64,000 nucleotides of DNA from Hymenobacter terricola (lineage in GTDB: Bacteria; Bacteroidota; Bacteroidia; Cytophagales; Hymenobacteraceae), in NCBI RefSeq assembly GCF_017921975.2, contig NZ_JAGEMO020000001.1, positions 186,001 through 250,000 on the forward strand. Reading direction: 5' to 3'. Shown here piece after piece: positions 39,950-48,198 of the stretch (its first letter is position 1; each line of letters begins with the position of its first letter). The notes below the pieces were generated by a model. That model was not told the origin of the DNA, made no database searches, and saw only the letters and a program-made list of their open reading frames with translations. The position numbers and the translations under genes are program-made.

Positions 39950-40735
39950 TTACAAACTTCCCGTGCGGCCGCCATCTACCGGCACGCTGGTGCCGTTGAT
40001 GTAGCCGGCCACAGGCGAGGCCAGGAATGCCACGGCAGCGGCTACTTCCTCGGCCTGCCCGAAGCGCCGGGCCGGAATCAGCTTGAGCATTTCGGCTTCA
40101 ACGGCTTGGGTGGAGTGGCCGGTGGTGGCCACTTTTTTCTCGATGAGCGAGGTGTGGCGCTGGGTGACGGTGGCGCCGGGCAGCACGTTATTCACCGTGA
40201 TGCCGAGCGGACCCAGCTCGTTGGCCAGCGTTTTGGCCCAGTTGGCCACGGCCCCGCGCACGGTGTTGCTCACGCCCAGGCCCGCCAGGGGGATTTTCAC
40301 CGAAGTGCTGATGATGTTGATGATGCGCCCGTAGCCGGCCGCCCGCATGGCCGGCACCACGGCCTGGGCCAGCAGGTGGTTGCACACCACGTGCTGGTTG
40401 AACGCCAGCTGCAGGGCCGCCACCGGCGCGTCGAGCAGCGGGCCGCCGGGCGGGCCGCCGGTGTTGTTCACCAGAATCTGGAAGCCGCCGGCGTGTTGGG
40501 TCAGGTACTCGTGCACCACACGGGCCAGGTGGTCGGGGTCGTCGAAATCGGCCACCAGGTAGTCGTGCACGGGGCCGTTGAGCGCGGGCAGCGCCGCCAC
40601 GGTTTCGCGCAGCCGGTCTTCGTTGCGGGCCAGGAGCGTGATGGCGCAACCGCGCTCGGCCAGGGCCAGGGCCACGGCGCGGCCAATGCCCTGCGTGCTG
40701 CCACCCACCAGGGCGCGGTAAGGGAGAAGGTCCAT
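39950..40735 (-). CDS. SDR family oxidoreductase (FabG-like)
   Basis: 261 residues. Classical short-chain dehydrogenase: LVGGSTQGIGRAVALALAERG (coenzyme loop), LVADFDDPD, LVNNTGGPPGGPLLDA (NNTGGP in place of NNAG), IINIISTSVKIPLAGLGVSNTVRGAVANWAKTL (catalytic Ser; the usual Tyr of YxxxK is replaced here by N in SNTVRGA) and VNNVLPGATVT. Loss of the catalytic Tyr and Lys is notable and is seen in a subgroup of FabG relatives that carry NNTGGP. Start at 40735 (MDLLPYRALVGG) is preferred over 40789. Genes of this group accompany kynurenine-pathway genes in some Bacteroidota as I recall, and haaO is 1.9 kb away; function unproven. Confidence 0.8.
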   Translation of the reverse strand: MDLLPYRALVGGSTQGIGRAVALALAERGCAITLLARNEDRLRETVAALPALNGPVHDYLVADFDDPDHLARVVHEYLTQHAGGFQILVNNTGGPPGGPLLDAPVAALQLAFNQHVVCNHLLAQAVVPAMRAAGYGRIINIISTSVKIPLAGLGVSNTVRGAVANWAKTLANELGPLGITVNNVLPGATVTQRHTSLIEKKVATTGHSTQAVEAEMLKLIPARRFGQAEEVAAAVAFLASPVAGYINGTSVPVDGGRTGSL

Positions 40736-40911
40736 GTTTTTGGAAGCAGGGTGAGGGGAAGAATGACAAAGAAACGGCAAGGCGGCCATCGAACCATCGT
40801 GCCCACAATCTTATCAGACAATTTGAATAATTCGCCTAAAAATTTTAACTTGCCCATATTCAGCACATTACCTATCATCCTTTTTTGAGGGGTTGCTACT
40901 CAACTGTATTT

Positions 40912-42549
40912 ATGCAGATACCTTTAATCAAATGGCCTTTCCGTTACGTCGAGCGCAGCCTGTTTTTGCTGCTGCTGGGGCTGCATTTGCTCCCCATCTG
41001 GGCCTTTCGCTACTTCACCAGCACCGATGGACCGGCCCACCTCTACAATGCGTGGGTGCTAAAAACCATGCTGCTCGACCCGCAAAGCAAATTTCGCACG
41101 CTGCTGGCTTTCAATCTCAACCCGGAACCCAACTACCTCAGTCACGCGCTGTTGGCTGCCTGCCTTACGGTGCTACCGCCGTGGCTGGCCGAAAAAGCGG
41201 TGCTGACGCTGTACGTAGCCGGGCTGCCGCTGGCGGTGCGCTACCTGCTGCGGAGCTGGCAGCCGGCGGCGGGGTTTCTGGCGGTGCTGGCGTTTCCGCT
41301 CATCTACAGCGTGGTGCTGCAGTGGGGTTTTTATAATTTCTGCCTGAGCATGGTGGTGCTCCTGCTGGCTGTGGGCTATTGGAAACGGCACCTGGCCGGC
41401 GTGGTGCGTCCCGGCGCCCGGCACGTGGCTGGCCTCATGGGCCTGGTTACGCTGGTGTACCTGGCCCACCCCCTGGCCTACCTCACGGCCGGCCTGCTGC
41501 TGGGCCTGCTCACGATAGAGCAACTGATTACCCAGCCGGGGCGCAGCAGCAGCTGGCTGGCGCGGCTTGCATCGCAGGCAGGTAGCGTGGCGCTGGCGTT
41601 TCTGCCCACGCTGCCGCTGCTGGCCTGGTACTTCTGGCGCAAAGGCGGCGAAGGCAATAGTGCGGCGGCCCCTTTGGGCATCGTGCGCTACGCCACCGAC
41701 CTGCTGGAGCTGGAGCCCCTGCGCTACATGGGCCCGGCCGAGCGGCCCTACCGTGTGCTGGTGGCCGGCCTGTTGCTACTGGCGCTGGGCTACGCCGCGT
41801 GGCGGCACTGGCGCGGCCGGGCGGTGGCGCCGGCCTGGGCCTGGGCAGCGGGGGCCGGCCTGCTGGCGGTGGGCTACCTGGTGGTGCCCGATGCCCTGGC
41901 CGGCGGCAGCATCATCCGGCCGCGGCTGGGACTGCTGTGCTACCTGGCGGTGCTGGGCGGGCTGGGCACTGTGCCATATGGCCCGGCGCTGCGCCAGGCG
42001 CTGCTGGTGGGCGGGGTGGCGGCGGCGGCGGCATTGCTGGGGTTCCGCTTTGGGCGCTACCGTGCGCTGCAGGCCAACCTGAACGAGTACCGCTCGGCGG
42101 CAGCCTACATCCGGCCCGGTAGCACGCTGGCCCCGCTGCAATTTGCCCACACCTCTCCCATGCCGGGCAGCCACGAGCCGGCCTGCTACATCGACGCTTT
42201 TGGCCACACCGCTGGCTACCTGGCCGTGGAGCGCAACCTGATTGATTATGAGAACTACGAAGCCCAGACCGGCTATTTTCCGCTCATCTGGCGGCCCGGC
42301 CGCGAACGCCTGAGCCAGCGCGACAGCCTCCCCCAACGCCTCGACCTGACGGCCCGGCCGGGCGGGCCGCCAGTGCCCGACTACGTGCTGGTGTGGGGCG
42401 AAGCCGACACCACCGCCCGGCCCAGCCCCAACCGCCGCCGCGCCCTGGCCCAAATCGACAGCTTCTACCGGCCCGTGTTCCGCTCCCGCACCGGCCTGGC
42501 ACGGCTTTATGTGCACCGACGCCTCCCGGTAGCAGGCCTGACGCCCTGA
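40912..42549 (+). CDS. polytopic membrane protein, GT-C-like
   Basis: 545 residues with about 10-12 helices through residue 400 and a soluble C-terminal part (about 400-545). The first periplasmic loop has FRYFTSTDGPAHLYNA, an Asp in the position typical of GT-C enzymes. Then NYLSHALLAA, FPLIYSVVLQWGFYNFCLS and LAHPLAYLTAGLLL. It does not share the GYY-Y / RPSE signature of the 33-39 kb set and is a more distant relative. ATG at 40912. It is divergent from the SDR gene and lies 59 bp upstream of haaO on the same strand, so the two could be co-transcribed although functionally unrelated. Substrate unknown. Confidence 0.7.
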   Translation: MQIPLIKWPFRYVERSLFLLLLGLHLLPIWAFRYFTSTDGPAHLYNAWVLKTMLLDPQSKFRTLLAFNLNPEPNYLSHALLAACLTVLPPWLAEKAVLTLYVAGLPLAVRYLLRSWQPAAGFLAVLAFPLIYSVVLQWGFYNFCLSMVVLLLAVGYWKRHLAGVVRPGARHVAGLMGLVTLVYLAHPLAYLTAGLLLGLLTIEQLITQPGRSSSWLARLASQAGSVALAFLPTLPLLAWYFWRKGGEGNSAAAPLGIVRYATDLLELEPLRYMGPAERPYRVLVAGLLLLALGYAAWRHWRGRAVAPAWAWAAGAGLLAVGYLVVPDALAGGSIIRPRLGLLCYLAVLGGLGTVPYGPALRQALLVGGVAAAAALLGFRFGRYRALQANLNEYRSAAAYIRPGSTLAPLQFAHTSPMPGSHEPACYIDAFGHTAGYLAVERNLIDYENYEAQTGYFPLIWRPGRERLSQRDSLPQRLDLTARPGGPPVPDYVLVWGEADTTARPSPNRRRALAQIDSFYRPVFRSRTGLARLYVHRRLPVAGLTP

Positions 42550-42608
42550 GGCCGGCGCCATTTTGCCCGTATCTTACGGCTCCCGCAACCTCTTATTCTT
42601 CTCATCCC

Positions 42609-43139
42609 ATGCCCATCGCCCGCCCTTTCAGCTTCCAGCAGTGGATAGACGAGCACCGCCATCTGCTTAAGCCGCCGGTTGGCAACCAACAGATTTTCAA
42701 GGATAACAAGGACTTCATCGTGATGGTAGTGGGCGGCCCCAACGCCCGCAAAGACTACCACGTTGACGCTGGCGAAGAATTATTTTTCCAGCAGGAAGGC
42801 ACGATGACGGTCAAAATCATCGAGGACGGCCAGCCCGTGGACATCGAAATCAAGGCCGGCGAAATGTTTTTGTTGCCGCCAAATGTGCCGCACTCGCCGC
42901 GCCGCCCGGCGGGCACCGTGGGCCTGGTGCTGGAGCGCTACCGCTCGCCCGGCGAGTTGGACGGCTTCCAGTGGTACTGCGAAAACTGCGGCAACAAGCT
43001 CTACGAGGAGTTCGCCGAAATCACCGACATCGTGGCCCAGCTGCCGCCCATCATGAACGCCTTCTGGCAGGACGACGACAAGCGAACCTGCAAAGTGTGC
43101 GGCACCTACATGACGGCTCCGGCGCCCGTGGCTGGCTAG
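42609..43139 (+). CDS. haaO: 3-hydroxyanthranilate 3,4-dioxygenase
   Basis: 176 residues, the bacterial single-domain size. It opens the ring of 3-hydroxyanthranilate to 2-amino-3-carboxymuconate semialdehyde (ACMS) using Fe(II) and oxygen. The cupin carries DYHVDAGEELFFQQEG (His and Glu iron ligands) and FLLPPNVPHSPRRP (second His), with RRP/R residues for the substrate carboxylate. The C-terminus has the rubredoxin-like second site CENCGNKLYEE...CKVCGTY found in bacterial and fungal enzymes. Its product is the substrate of the decarboxylase encoded 2 kb downstream. Confidence 0.96.
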   Translation: MPIARPFSFQQWIDEHRHLLKPPVGNQQIFKDNKDFIVMVVGGPNARKDYHVDAGEELFFQQEGTMTVKIIEDGQPVDIEIKAGEMFLLPPNVPHSPRRPAGTVGLVLERYRSPGELDGFQWYCENCGNKLYEEFAEITDIVAQLPPIMNAFWQDDDKRTCKVCGTYMTAPAPVAG

Positions 43140-43419
43140 GGATTTGTGTGTGCGTTCCATTTGAGTTGGAGGAACCGCGACGGAACCTGGCCGCAGCAAA
43201 CGGTGGGCATATACTATTCAAGTGGATAATTGGCAGTGAGTTGCGGTTGTGCGCGGGCAGGGGTATGGAGTGTGCCTGGCTCGGCAATTAGCTCTATTAA
43301 GGGTACTGAGGCAGCACGGCAGCCCATGCTGCCAACCAGCCGCTCACGGCATTATGGACAACGCTACCGGGCACGGGCATTCAGAAATTTGAAGCGTTTT
43401 CTGCACTTTCTATCATCGT

Positions 43420-44985
43420 ATGCCCCCACTCCGCCCCGTGTTATTTTCGCCCAAAAAGCCTTTTGACCGGCGAGTGATGCTGGTGTTGGCCATTTTTGGC
43501 GTGGCCTACGGGCTGCTTTCTCTGGTTAATCATTACCTGTTCCGGACCTACGCGTTCGACCTGGGCATTTTCAACCAGGTACTGTGGGACTACTCGCACC
43601 TGCGCATCGCGCCTAGCTCGGTGATACGCTACAACAACATGTTTGGTGACCACGTCACTTTGCTGCAGCCGCTGTGGGCCCCATTATTCTGGTTATTTGG
43701 CTCTTATACACTGCTGCTGGTCCAGATTGCGGCCATTCTGGGGGGTGGCTACGGGGCCTACCGCCTGCACCTGTTGCGCACGCAGGGCAGCCAGCCGGGC
43801 GCGGCGCTGGGCCTGCTGGTACTTTTTCTGAGTACCTGGGGCATCTATTCGGCGCTGGCGTTCGATTACCACGACAACGTGGTGGGGGCCATGCTGCTGC
43901 CCTGGCTGTTCTATTGGCTGGAAGCTGACCGGCGCGGCCGGGCCACCGTGGTGGCCGTGCTGCTGGCGCTCAGCAAGGAAAACATGGCGCTGTGGCTGGT
44001 TTTTGTGGCGCTGGGGCTGGTGGTGCTGCACTGGCGCGAGCCGGCCCGGCGGCGCTGGGCGCTGGGCGTGGCGGCGGGAGCGGCGGTTTATTTCGTGGTG
44101 GTGGCCGGGTTCGTCATTCCCTTCTTCAGCGGCGGGCTGGCTTACCGCTATCAGGGCGTGTACGCGGCGCTGGGCAGCACGCCGGGCCAGATGGTGCAAA
44201 CCCTGCTCACGCGCCCGTTCTACGTGCTCAGCCTGCTGTTTACCAACCATTTTGCTGCGCTCGATGGCGACTACGTGAAGGTGGAGCTGCACAGCATGGT
44301 GCTGCTGTCGGGGGGGCTGGCCCTGCTGCGCCGGCCGGGGTATCTGCTCATGCTGGCGCCCATCTACGGGCAGAAGCTGCTGTCGGACAACGTCATGTAC
44401 TGGGGCATCAACTACCATTATTCGATTGAGTTTGTGCCGGTGCTGCACGCGGCCCTGAGCCAGTGGCTGGTGCGGCTGGCCCCGCGCCGGGCGGCGCAGG
44501 TGGCGGCGGGCGCGGCGGTGCTCTGCCTGGCGGCCACCATTGTGTCGATGCAGGTGCGCCGGTCACCGTACTACGACAAAAGCACGGCGCAATTTTTTCG
44601 CGGCCGCCACTACCAGCGCGATTTCGACGCGGGGGCCGTGCACCGGGGCCTGGCCCTGGTTCCGGCCGATGCGCGGGTGAGTGCCTCCTCGCCGCTGGTG
44701 CCCCACCTGGCGGCGCGGCCGTTCATTTACCAGTTTCCCTACGTGGCCGATGCCGACTTCATCGTGGCCCTGCGGCACGCCAATGCCTACCCGCTGTCCG
44801 ACGCCAAGCTGGAGGTCCAGCTGGCTGAATACCAAGCCAATGGCCACTGGCGCATAGTTCTCGACCAGGCCCCGCTGATGGTGCTCCGGCGGCTGCACCC
44901 GCTGCCCCTGCCCACCACGCGCTTTTTTGCCCGCCGCGCGCTGGTGGAAGACGACAGCACCCGCGGGCCGGGAGCCCGGCAGTAG
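43420..44985 (+). CDS. DUF2079-like polytopic membrane protein
   Basis: 521 residues with about 10 helices. The first loop reads [21 protein letters not shown], the hallmark of DUF2079 (FDLGIFxQ). Then [28 protein letters not shown], and a soluble end (about 400-521). DUF2079 proteins are thought to be GT-C-fold glycosyltransferase relatives; no substrate is known. It lies between haaO and the acmsd gene on the same strand, so the kynurenine genes are interrupted by it. A 280-bp spacer precedes it in which nothing was recognised beyond a short dyad (CGGCAGCCCATGCTGCC). Confidence 0.8.
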   Translation: MPPLRPVLFSPKKPFDRRVMLVLAIFGVAYGLLSLVNHYLFRTYAFDLGIFNQVLWDYSHLRIAPSSVIRYNNMFGDHVTLLQPLWAPLFWLFGSYTLLLVQIAAILGGGYGAYRLHLLRTQGSQPGAALGLLVLFLSTWGIYSALAFDYHDNVVGAMLLPWLFYWLEADRRGRATVVAVLLALSKENMALWLVFVALGLVVLHWREPARRRWALGVAAGAAVYFVVVAGFVIPFFSGGLAYRYQGVYAALGSTPGQMVQTLLTRPFYVLSLLFTNHFAALDGDYVKVELHSMVLLSGGLALLRRPGYLLMLAPIYGQKLLSDNVMYWGINYHYSIEFVPVLHAALSQWLVRLAPRRAAQVAAGAAVLCLAATIVSMQVRRSPYYDKSTAQFFRGRHYQRDFDAGAVHRGLALVPADARVSASSPLVPHLAARPFIYQFPYVADADFIVALRHANAYPLSDAKLEVQLAEYQANGHWRIVLDQAPLMVLRRLHPLPLPTTRFFARRALVEDDSTRGPGARQ

Positions 44986-45037
44986 CTTAGCAGCGGCAAC
45001 CACCCGTGCCTGTTTCCGCCCACCCCTCCCCCACCCC

Positions 45038-46078
45038 GTGCTTTCCATCGACATTCATACCCACATTTTGCCCGAGCGCTGGCCCGATTTGGCCGAGCGC
45101 TACGGCTACGGGGGCTTCATCCGGCTCGACCACCACAAGCCCTGCTGCGCCCGCATGATGCAGGACGACAAGTTCTTCCGCGAAGTGCAGGATAACTGCT
45201 GGGACCCCGCCGTGCGCCTGCGCGAGTACGACCAGTTTGGGGTGCAGGTGCAGGTGCTGAGCACGGTGCCCGTCATGTTCAGCTACTGGGCCCAGCCACT
45301 CGACTGCCTCGACCTCAGCCAGCTGCTGAACGACCACATTGCCGACGTGGTGGCCCGCTACCCCACCCGCTACGTGGGCCTGGGCACGCTGCCCATGCAG
45401 GCCCCCAAGCTGGCCATCAAGGAGCTGGAGCGCTGCATGAAAATCGGCCTGGCCGGCGTGCAGATTGGCTCCCACATCAACGACTGGAACCTCGACCAGC
45501 CCGAGCTGTTCGAGGTTTTTGCCGCGGCCGAGGAGTTGGGCGCCTGCGTGTTTGTGCACCCCTGGGACATGATGGCCCAGCAGAAAATGCCCAAGTACTG
45601 GCTGCCCTGGCTGGTGGGCATGCCCGCCGAAAGTACGCTGGCGCTCTGCTCGCTAATCTTCGGCGGGGTGCTGGAGCGGCTGCCCAACCTGCGCGTGGCG
45701 GTGGCCCACGGCGGGGGCTCGTTTGCCAGCACCATTGGCCGCATCGAGCACGGCTGGCAGGTGCGGCCCGACCTCTGCGCCATTGACAACCCCCACAACC
45801 CGCGCAAGTACCTGGGCAAATTCTGGGTTGATTCCTTGGTGCACGACCCGCTGATGCTCGAATACCTCATCAAAACGCTGGGGGCCGATAAAATCACGCT
45901 CGGCACCGACTACCCGTTTCCGCTGGGCGAGCTGGAGCCGGGCCAGCTCATCAAGTCCATGCCGTTTTCGACTGACATTAAAGCGCAGATGCTGGGGCAG
46001 AACGCGCTCGACTGGCTGGGGCTAACGCCCGAGCGGTTTGGCCACTCGCTGTTGGGCACGGCCAGCCGGGCACAGTAA
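45038..46078 (+). CDS. 2-amino-3-carboxymuconate-6-semialdehyde decarboxylase (amidohydrolase family)
   Basis: 346 residues from a GTG start; the family starts here with [14 protein letters not shown]. It decarboxylates ACMS to 2-aminomuconate semialdehyde, steering kynurenine breakdown away from quinolinate/NAD. Zn ligands and catalytic residues of ACMSD are visible: DIHTHILPE (two His), VFVHPWDMM (His plus the Trp next to it), [10 protein letters not shown] (His) and [10 protein letters not shown] (Asp). Long matches to the ACMSD group include [14 protein letters not shown] and [14 protein letters not shown]. The upstream frame from 44927 lies in the preceding gene and is not used. kynU follows 66 bp later. 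Confidence 0.93.
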   Translation: MLSIDIHTHILPERWPDLAERYGYGGFIRLDHHKPCCARMMQDDKFFREVQDNCWDPAVRLREYDQFGVQVQVLSTVPVMFSYWAQPLDCLDLSQLLNDHIADVVARYPTRYVGLGTLPMQAPKLAIKELERCMKIGLAGVQIGSHINDWNLDQPELFEVFAAAEELGACVFVHPWDMMAQQKMPKYWLPWLVGMPAESTLALCSLIFGGVLERLPNLRVAVAHGGGSFASTIGRIEHGWQVRPDLCAIDNPHNPRKYLGKFWVDSLVHDPLMLEYLIKTLGADKITLGTDYPFPLGELEPGQLIKSMPFSTDIKAQMLGQNALDWLGLTPERFGHSLLGTASRAQ

Positions 46079-46132
46079 TGGCTGCGGCGAAGGCCATAAC
46101 CTTTTGTTAGCATTGGCGGGGGCTTTGCGCCG

Positions 46133-46141
46133 ACCTTTGCG
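46133..46141 (+). promoter_or_regulatory. -7-like box directly upstream of kynU
   Basis: GACCTTTGC differs from TAnnTTTG in the first base only and ends 3 bases before the ATG at 46145. TTTTGTTAG lies further upstream but at a longer than usual spacing. If used, the kynU mRNA would be nearly leaderless. Confidence 0.35.
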
Positions 46142-46144
46142 ATT

Positions 46145-47440
46145 ATGATTGCTCAGCTTGCCCCCGCTACCGCTGCCCAGCTCGACGCTGCCGACCCGTT
46201 GGCTGCTTTCCGCCAGGAGTTTCACCTGCCGCCCGGCCCCGATGGGCAGCCCTGCGCCTACTTCTGCGGCAACTCGCTGGGCTTGCAGCCCAAAACCGCC
46301 CGCGCCGCCGTCGAGCAGGAATTTGAAGCCTGGGAAAGATTCGGCGTGGAAGGCCATTTTCAGGCCCCGTCGTTCTGGATGAACTACCACGACACCCTCA
46401 CCGAAGCCGCCGCCCGCGTGGTGGGCGCGCTGCCCATTGAGGTGGTGGTGATGAACAGCCTGACCGTGAACCTGCACCTGCTGCTGGTGTCGTTTTATCG
46501 CCCCACGGGCTCCCGCTACAGGATTTTGATGGAAGGCGGCGCGTTTCCGTCCGACCAGTATGCCATCGAAAGCCAGGCCCGCCTGCACGGCCTCGACCCC
46601 GCCGAAGCCATTGTGGAGCTGGTGCCGCGCCCCGGCGAATACACCCTGCGCACGGCCGACATCGAAGCCAAAATCGCGGAGTTGGGCGACTCGCTGGCCA
46701 CCATCCTCATTGGCGGGGTGAACTACTACACCGGGCAGGCGTTCGACATGGCCGCCATCACGCGGGCGGGCCACGCGGTGGGCGCGTTGGTGGGCTTCGA
46801 CCTGGCCCACGCGGCCGGCAACCTCGAAATGCACCTGCACGACTGGGACGTGGATTTTGCCTGCTGGTGCTCCTACAAGTACCTCAATTCGGGGCCCGGC
46901 GGCACGTCGGGCGCGTTCGTGCACGAGCGGTTTGCCCACCGGCCCGACCTCGTGCGCCTGGCCGGCTGGTGGGGCCACGACCCTTCCGAGCGGTTTCAGA
47001 TGAAAAAAGGCTTCCGGCCCATGCCCGGCGCGGCCGGCTGGCAGCTTTCCAATGCCCAGATTTTCCCCATGGCCATCCATCGCGCCAGCCTCGAACTCGT
47101 GGACCGGGCCGGCGGCATGGCCGCGCTGCGCCGCAAGAGCAAGCAGCTCACGGCCCACCTCGAAACCCTTGTTCGCGCGTTGGCGTTGCCCTCTACGCAA
47201 CTGGAAATCATCACCCCGGCGGACCCGGCCCAGCGCGGCTGCCAGCTGTCGGTGCTGGTGCACCAGCGCGGCCGCGAGCTGTTCGACTACCTGGCCGCCC
47301 AGGGCATCATCGCCGACTGGCGCGAGCCAAACGTCATCCGCCTGGCCCCCGTACCGCTATATAACTCGTTTGGGGATGTGCAGCGGGTGGGCGAGGCACT
47401 GGCGCGTTTCTTCAGTGAGCAGTTAGTAGTTAACAGCTAG
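46145..47440 (+). CDS. kynU: kynureninase
   Basis: 431 residues, standard length. This PLP enzyme cleaves kynurenine or 3-hydroxykynurenine to (hydroxy)anthranilate and alanine. Motifs: YFCGNSLGLQPKTA near the N-terminus, VVVMNSLTVNLHLLL, GGAFPSDQYAIESQARLHG, GFDLAHAAGNLEMHLHDWDVDFACWCSYKYLNSGPGG (PLP Lys in SYKYLN) and the WWGH-x-x-x-x-RF segment. The final residues SEQLVVNS are encoded by the left arm of a heptad inverted repeat, and the stop lies in that arm. With HaaO and Kmo it makes and uses 3-hydroxyanthranilate. Confidence 0.97.
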   Translation: MIAQLAPATAAQLDAADPLAAFRQEFHLPPGPDGQPCAYFCGNSLGLQPKTARAAVEQEFEAWERFGVEGHFQAPSFWMNYHDTLTEAAARVVGALPIEVVVMNSLTVNLHLLLVSFYRPTGSRYRILMEGGAFPSDQYAIESQARLHGLDPAEAIVELVPRPGEYTLRTADIEAKIAELGDSLATILIGGVNYYTGQAFDMAAITRAGHAVGALVGFDLAHAAGNLEMHLHDWDVDFACWCSYKYLNSGPGGTSGAFVHERFAHRPDLVRLAGWWGHDPSERFQMKKGFRPMPGAAGWQLSNAQIFPMAIHRASLELVDRAGGMAALRRKSKQLTAHLETLVRALALPSTQLEIITPADPAQRGCQLSVLVHQRGRELFDYLAAQGIIADWREPNVIRLAPVPLYNSFGDVQRVGEALARFFSEQLVVNS

Positions 47441-47505
47441 CAACCACTTGCTAACGACCTTTCCCAACTACCTGTTGCTCACTGCTCACTGTTAACTGTT
47501 AACTG
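47413..47505. repeat. heptad-armed inverted repeat, CAGTTAA type
   Basis: From 47413 the left arm reads CAGTGAG, CAGTTAG, TAGTTAA, CAGCTAG, in exact 7-bp register. The right-arm complement gives two CAGTTAA followed by two CAGTGAG. The kynU stop (47438-47440) lies in the left arm, and the next gene starts 10 bp after the right arm. Confidence 0.9.
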
Positions 47506-47514
47506 ACCTGCCCA

Positions 47515-48198
47515 ATGGAAGATTACGCCGCCAAGATGCTGCTCAAGACGGACGCGGCCCTGCGCGAATACGTGACCGGCCATATTCAGTACCGCGAGGC
47601 TGCCGTGCTGGCCGCCTTCGACGAGCTGCGCCGCCGTGGGCAGCCCGCCCCCGAAGAAGCCACCCTGCGCCCCGACCTGGAGGTAGCCGCCGCCGCCCAG
47701 CGCACCCTCGACGATGCCGCCGAAGCCGAGCGCCAGCAAACCTCCCTGGCCGCCGACCCCGTCGCGGTAGCTGCCGCGGGCCCGGCGCTCTATTCGCCCG
47801 TCACCGTCGTGCTGTTTTCCATCCTGACGATGGTGATTGGGGGCGTGCTGATGTGCATGAACCTGTACCGGCTCGGGAAAAAGCAGGCCACCCTGGGGCT
47901 GGCCGTTTTTATTCTCGCGTACTCCTTTTTGGGGTCAGCCCTGGTGACGTGGGTGGGGCTCAACCCGATTTGGGGAGCCATGCTGCTCAACCTCTCGGCC
48001 GCGCTGATTTACGTGCTGTGGGTCTGGCCGCGCTACATCGGGACCACGGCTTTCCGGAGTCGCAGCATCCTGGTGCCCGTAGTAATCTGCATGCTCATTA
48101 TCTGGAGCGTGCAGTACCTACTGAAGCAGCAGCCCAACCTGTTGAAGCAGCAGCCGAAAGAAGTTCAGCAGCAGTTTGAGAAGATGATGCCGCGCTAG
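47515..48198 (+). CDS. hypothetical membrane protein with four helices
   Basis: 227 residues. A soluble N-terminal part (about 1-95) starts MEDYAAKMLLKTDAALREYV and is Ala/Glu-rich, possibly helical. Four hydrophobic helices occupy about 97-200, with short loops. A Q/K-rich C-terminal tail has two KQQP repeats (LLKQQPNLLKQQPKEVQQQFE). I do not recognise the family. It is convergent with the GT39-like gene and their stop codons overlap by 4 bp. It is downstream of kynU but separated by the inverted repeat, so a link to tryptophan breakdown is unlikely. Confidence 0.7.
   Translation: MEDYAAKMLLKTDAALREYVTGHIQYREAAVLAAFDELRRRGQPAPEEATLRPDLEVAAAAQRTLDDAAEAERQQTSLAADPVAVAAAGPALYSPVTVVLFSILTMVIGGVLMCMNLYRLGKKQATLGLAVFILAYSFLGSALVTWVGLNPIWGAMLLNLSAALIYVLWVWPRYIGTTAFRSRSILVPVVICMLIIWSVQYLLKQQPNLLKQQPKEVQQQFEKMMPR

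Noticed and set aside
40106..40888. 260-codon plus-strand frame over the SDR gene
   Set aside because: Antisense shadow; the minus strand encodes clear SDR motifs.
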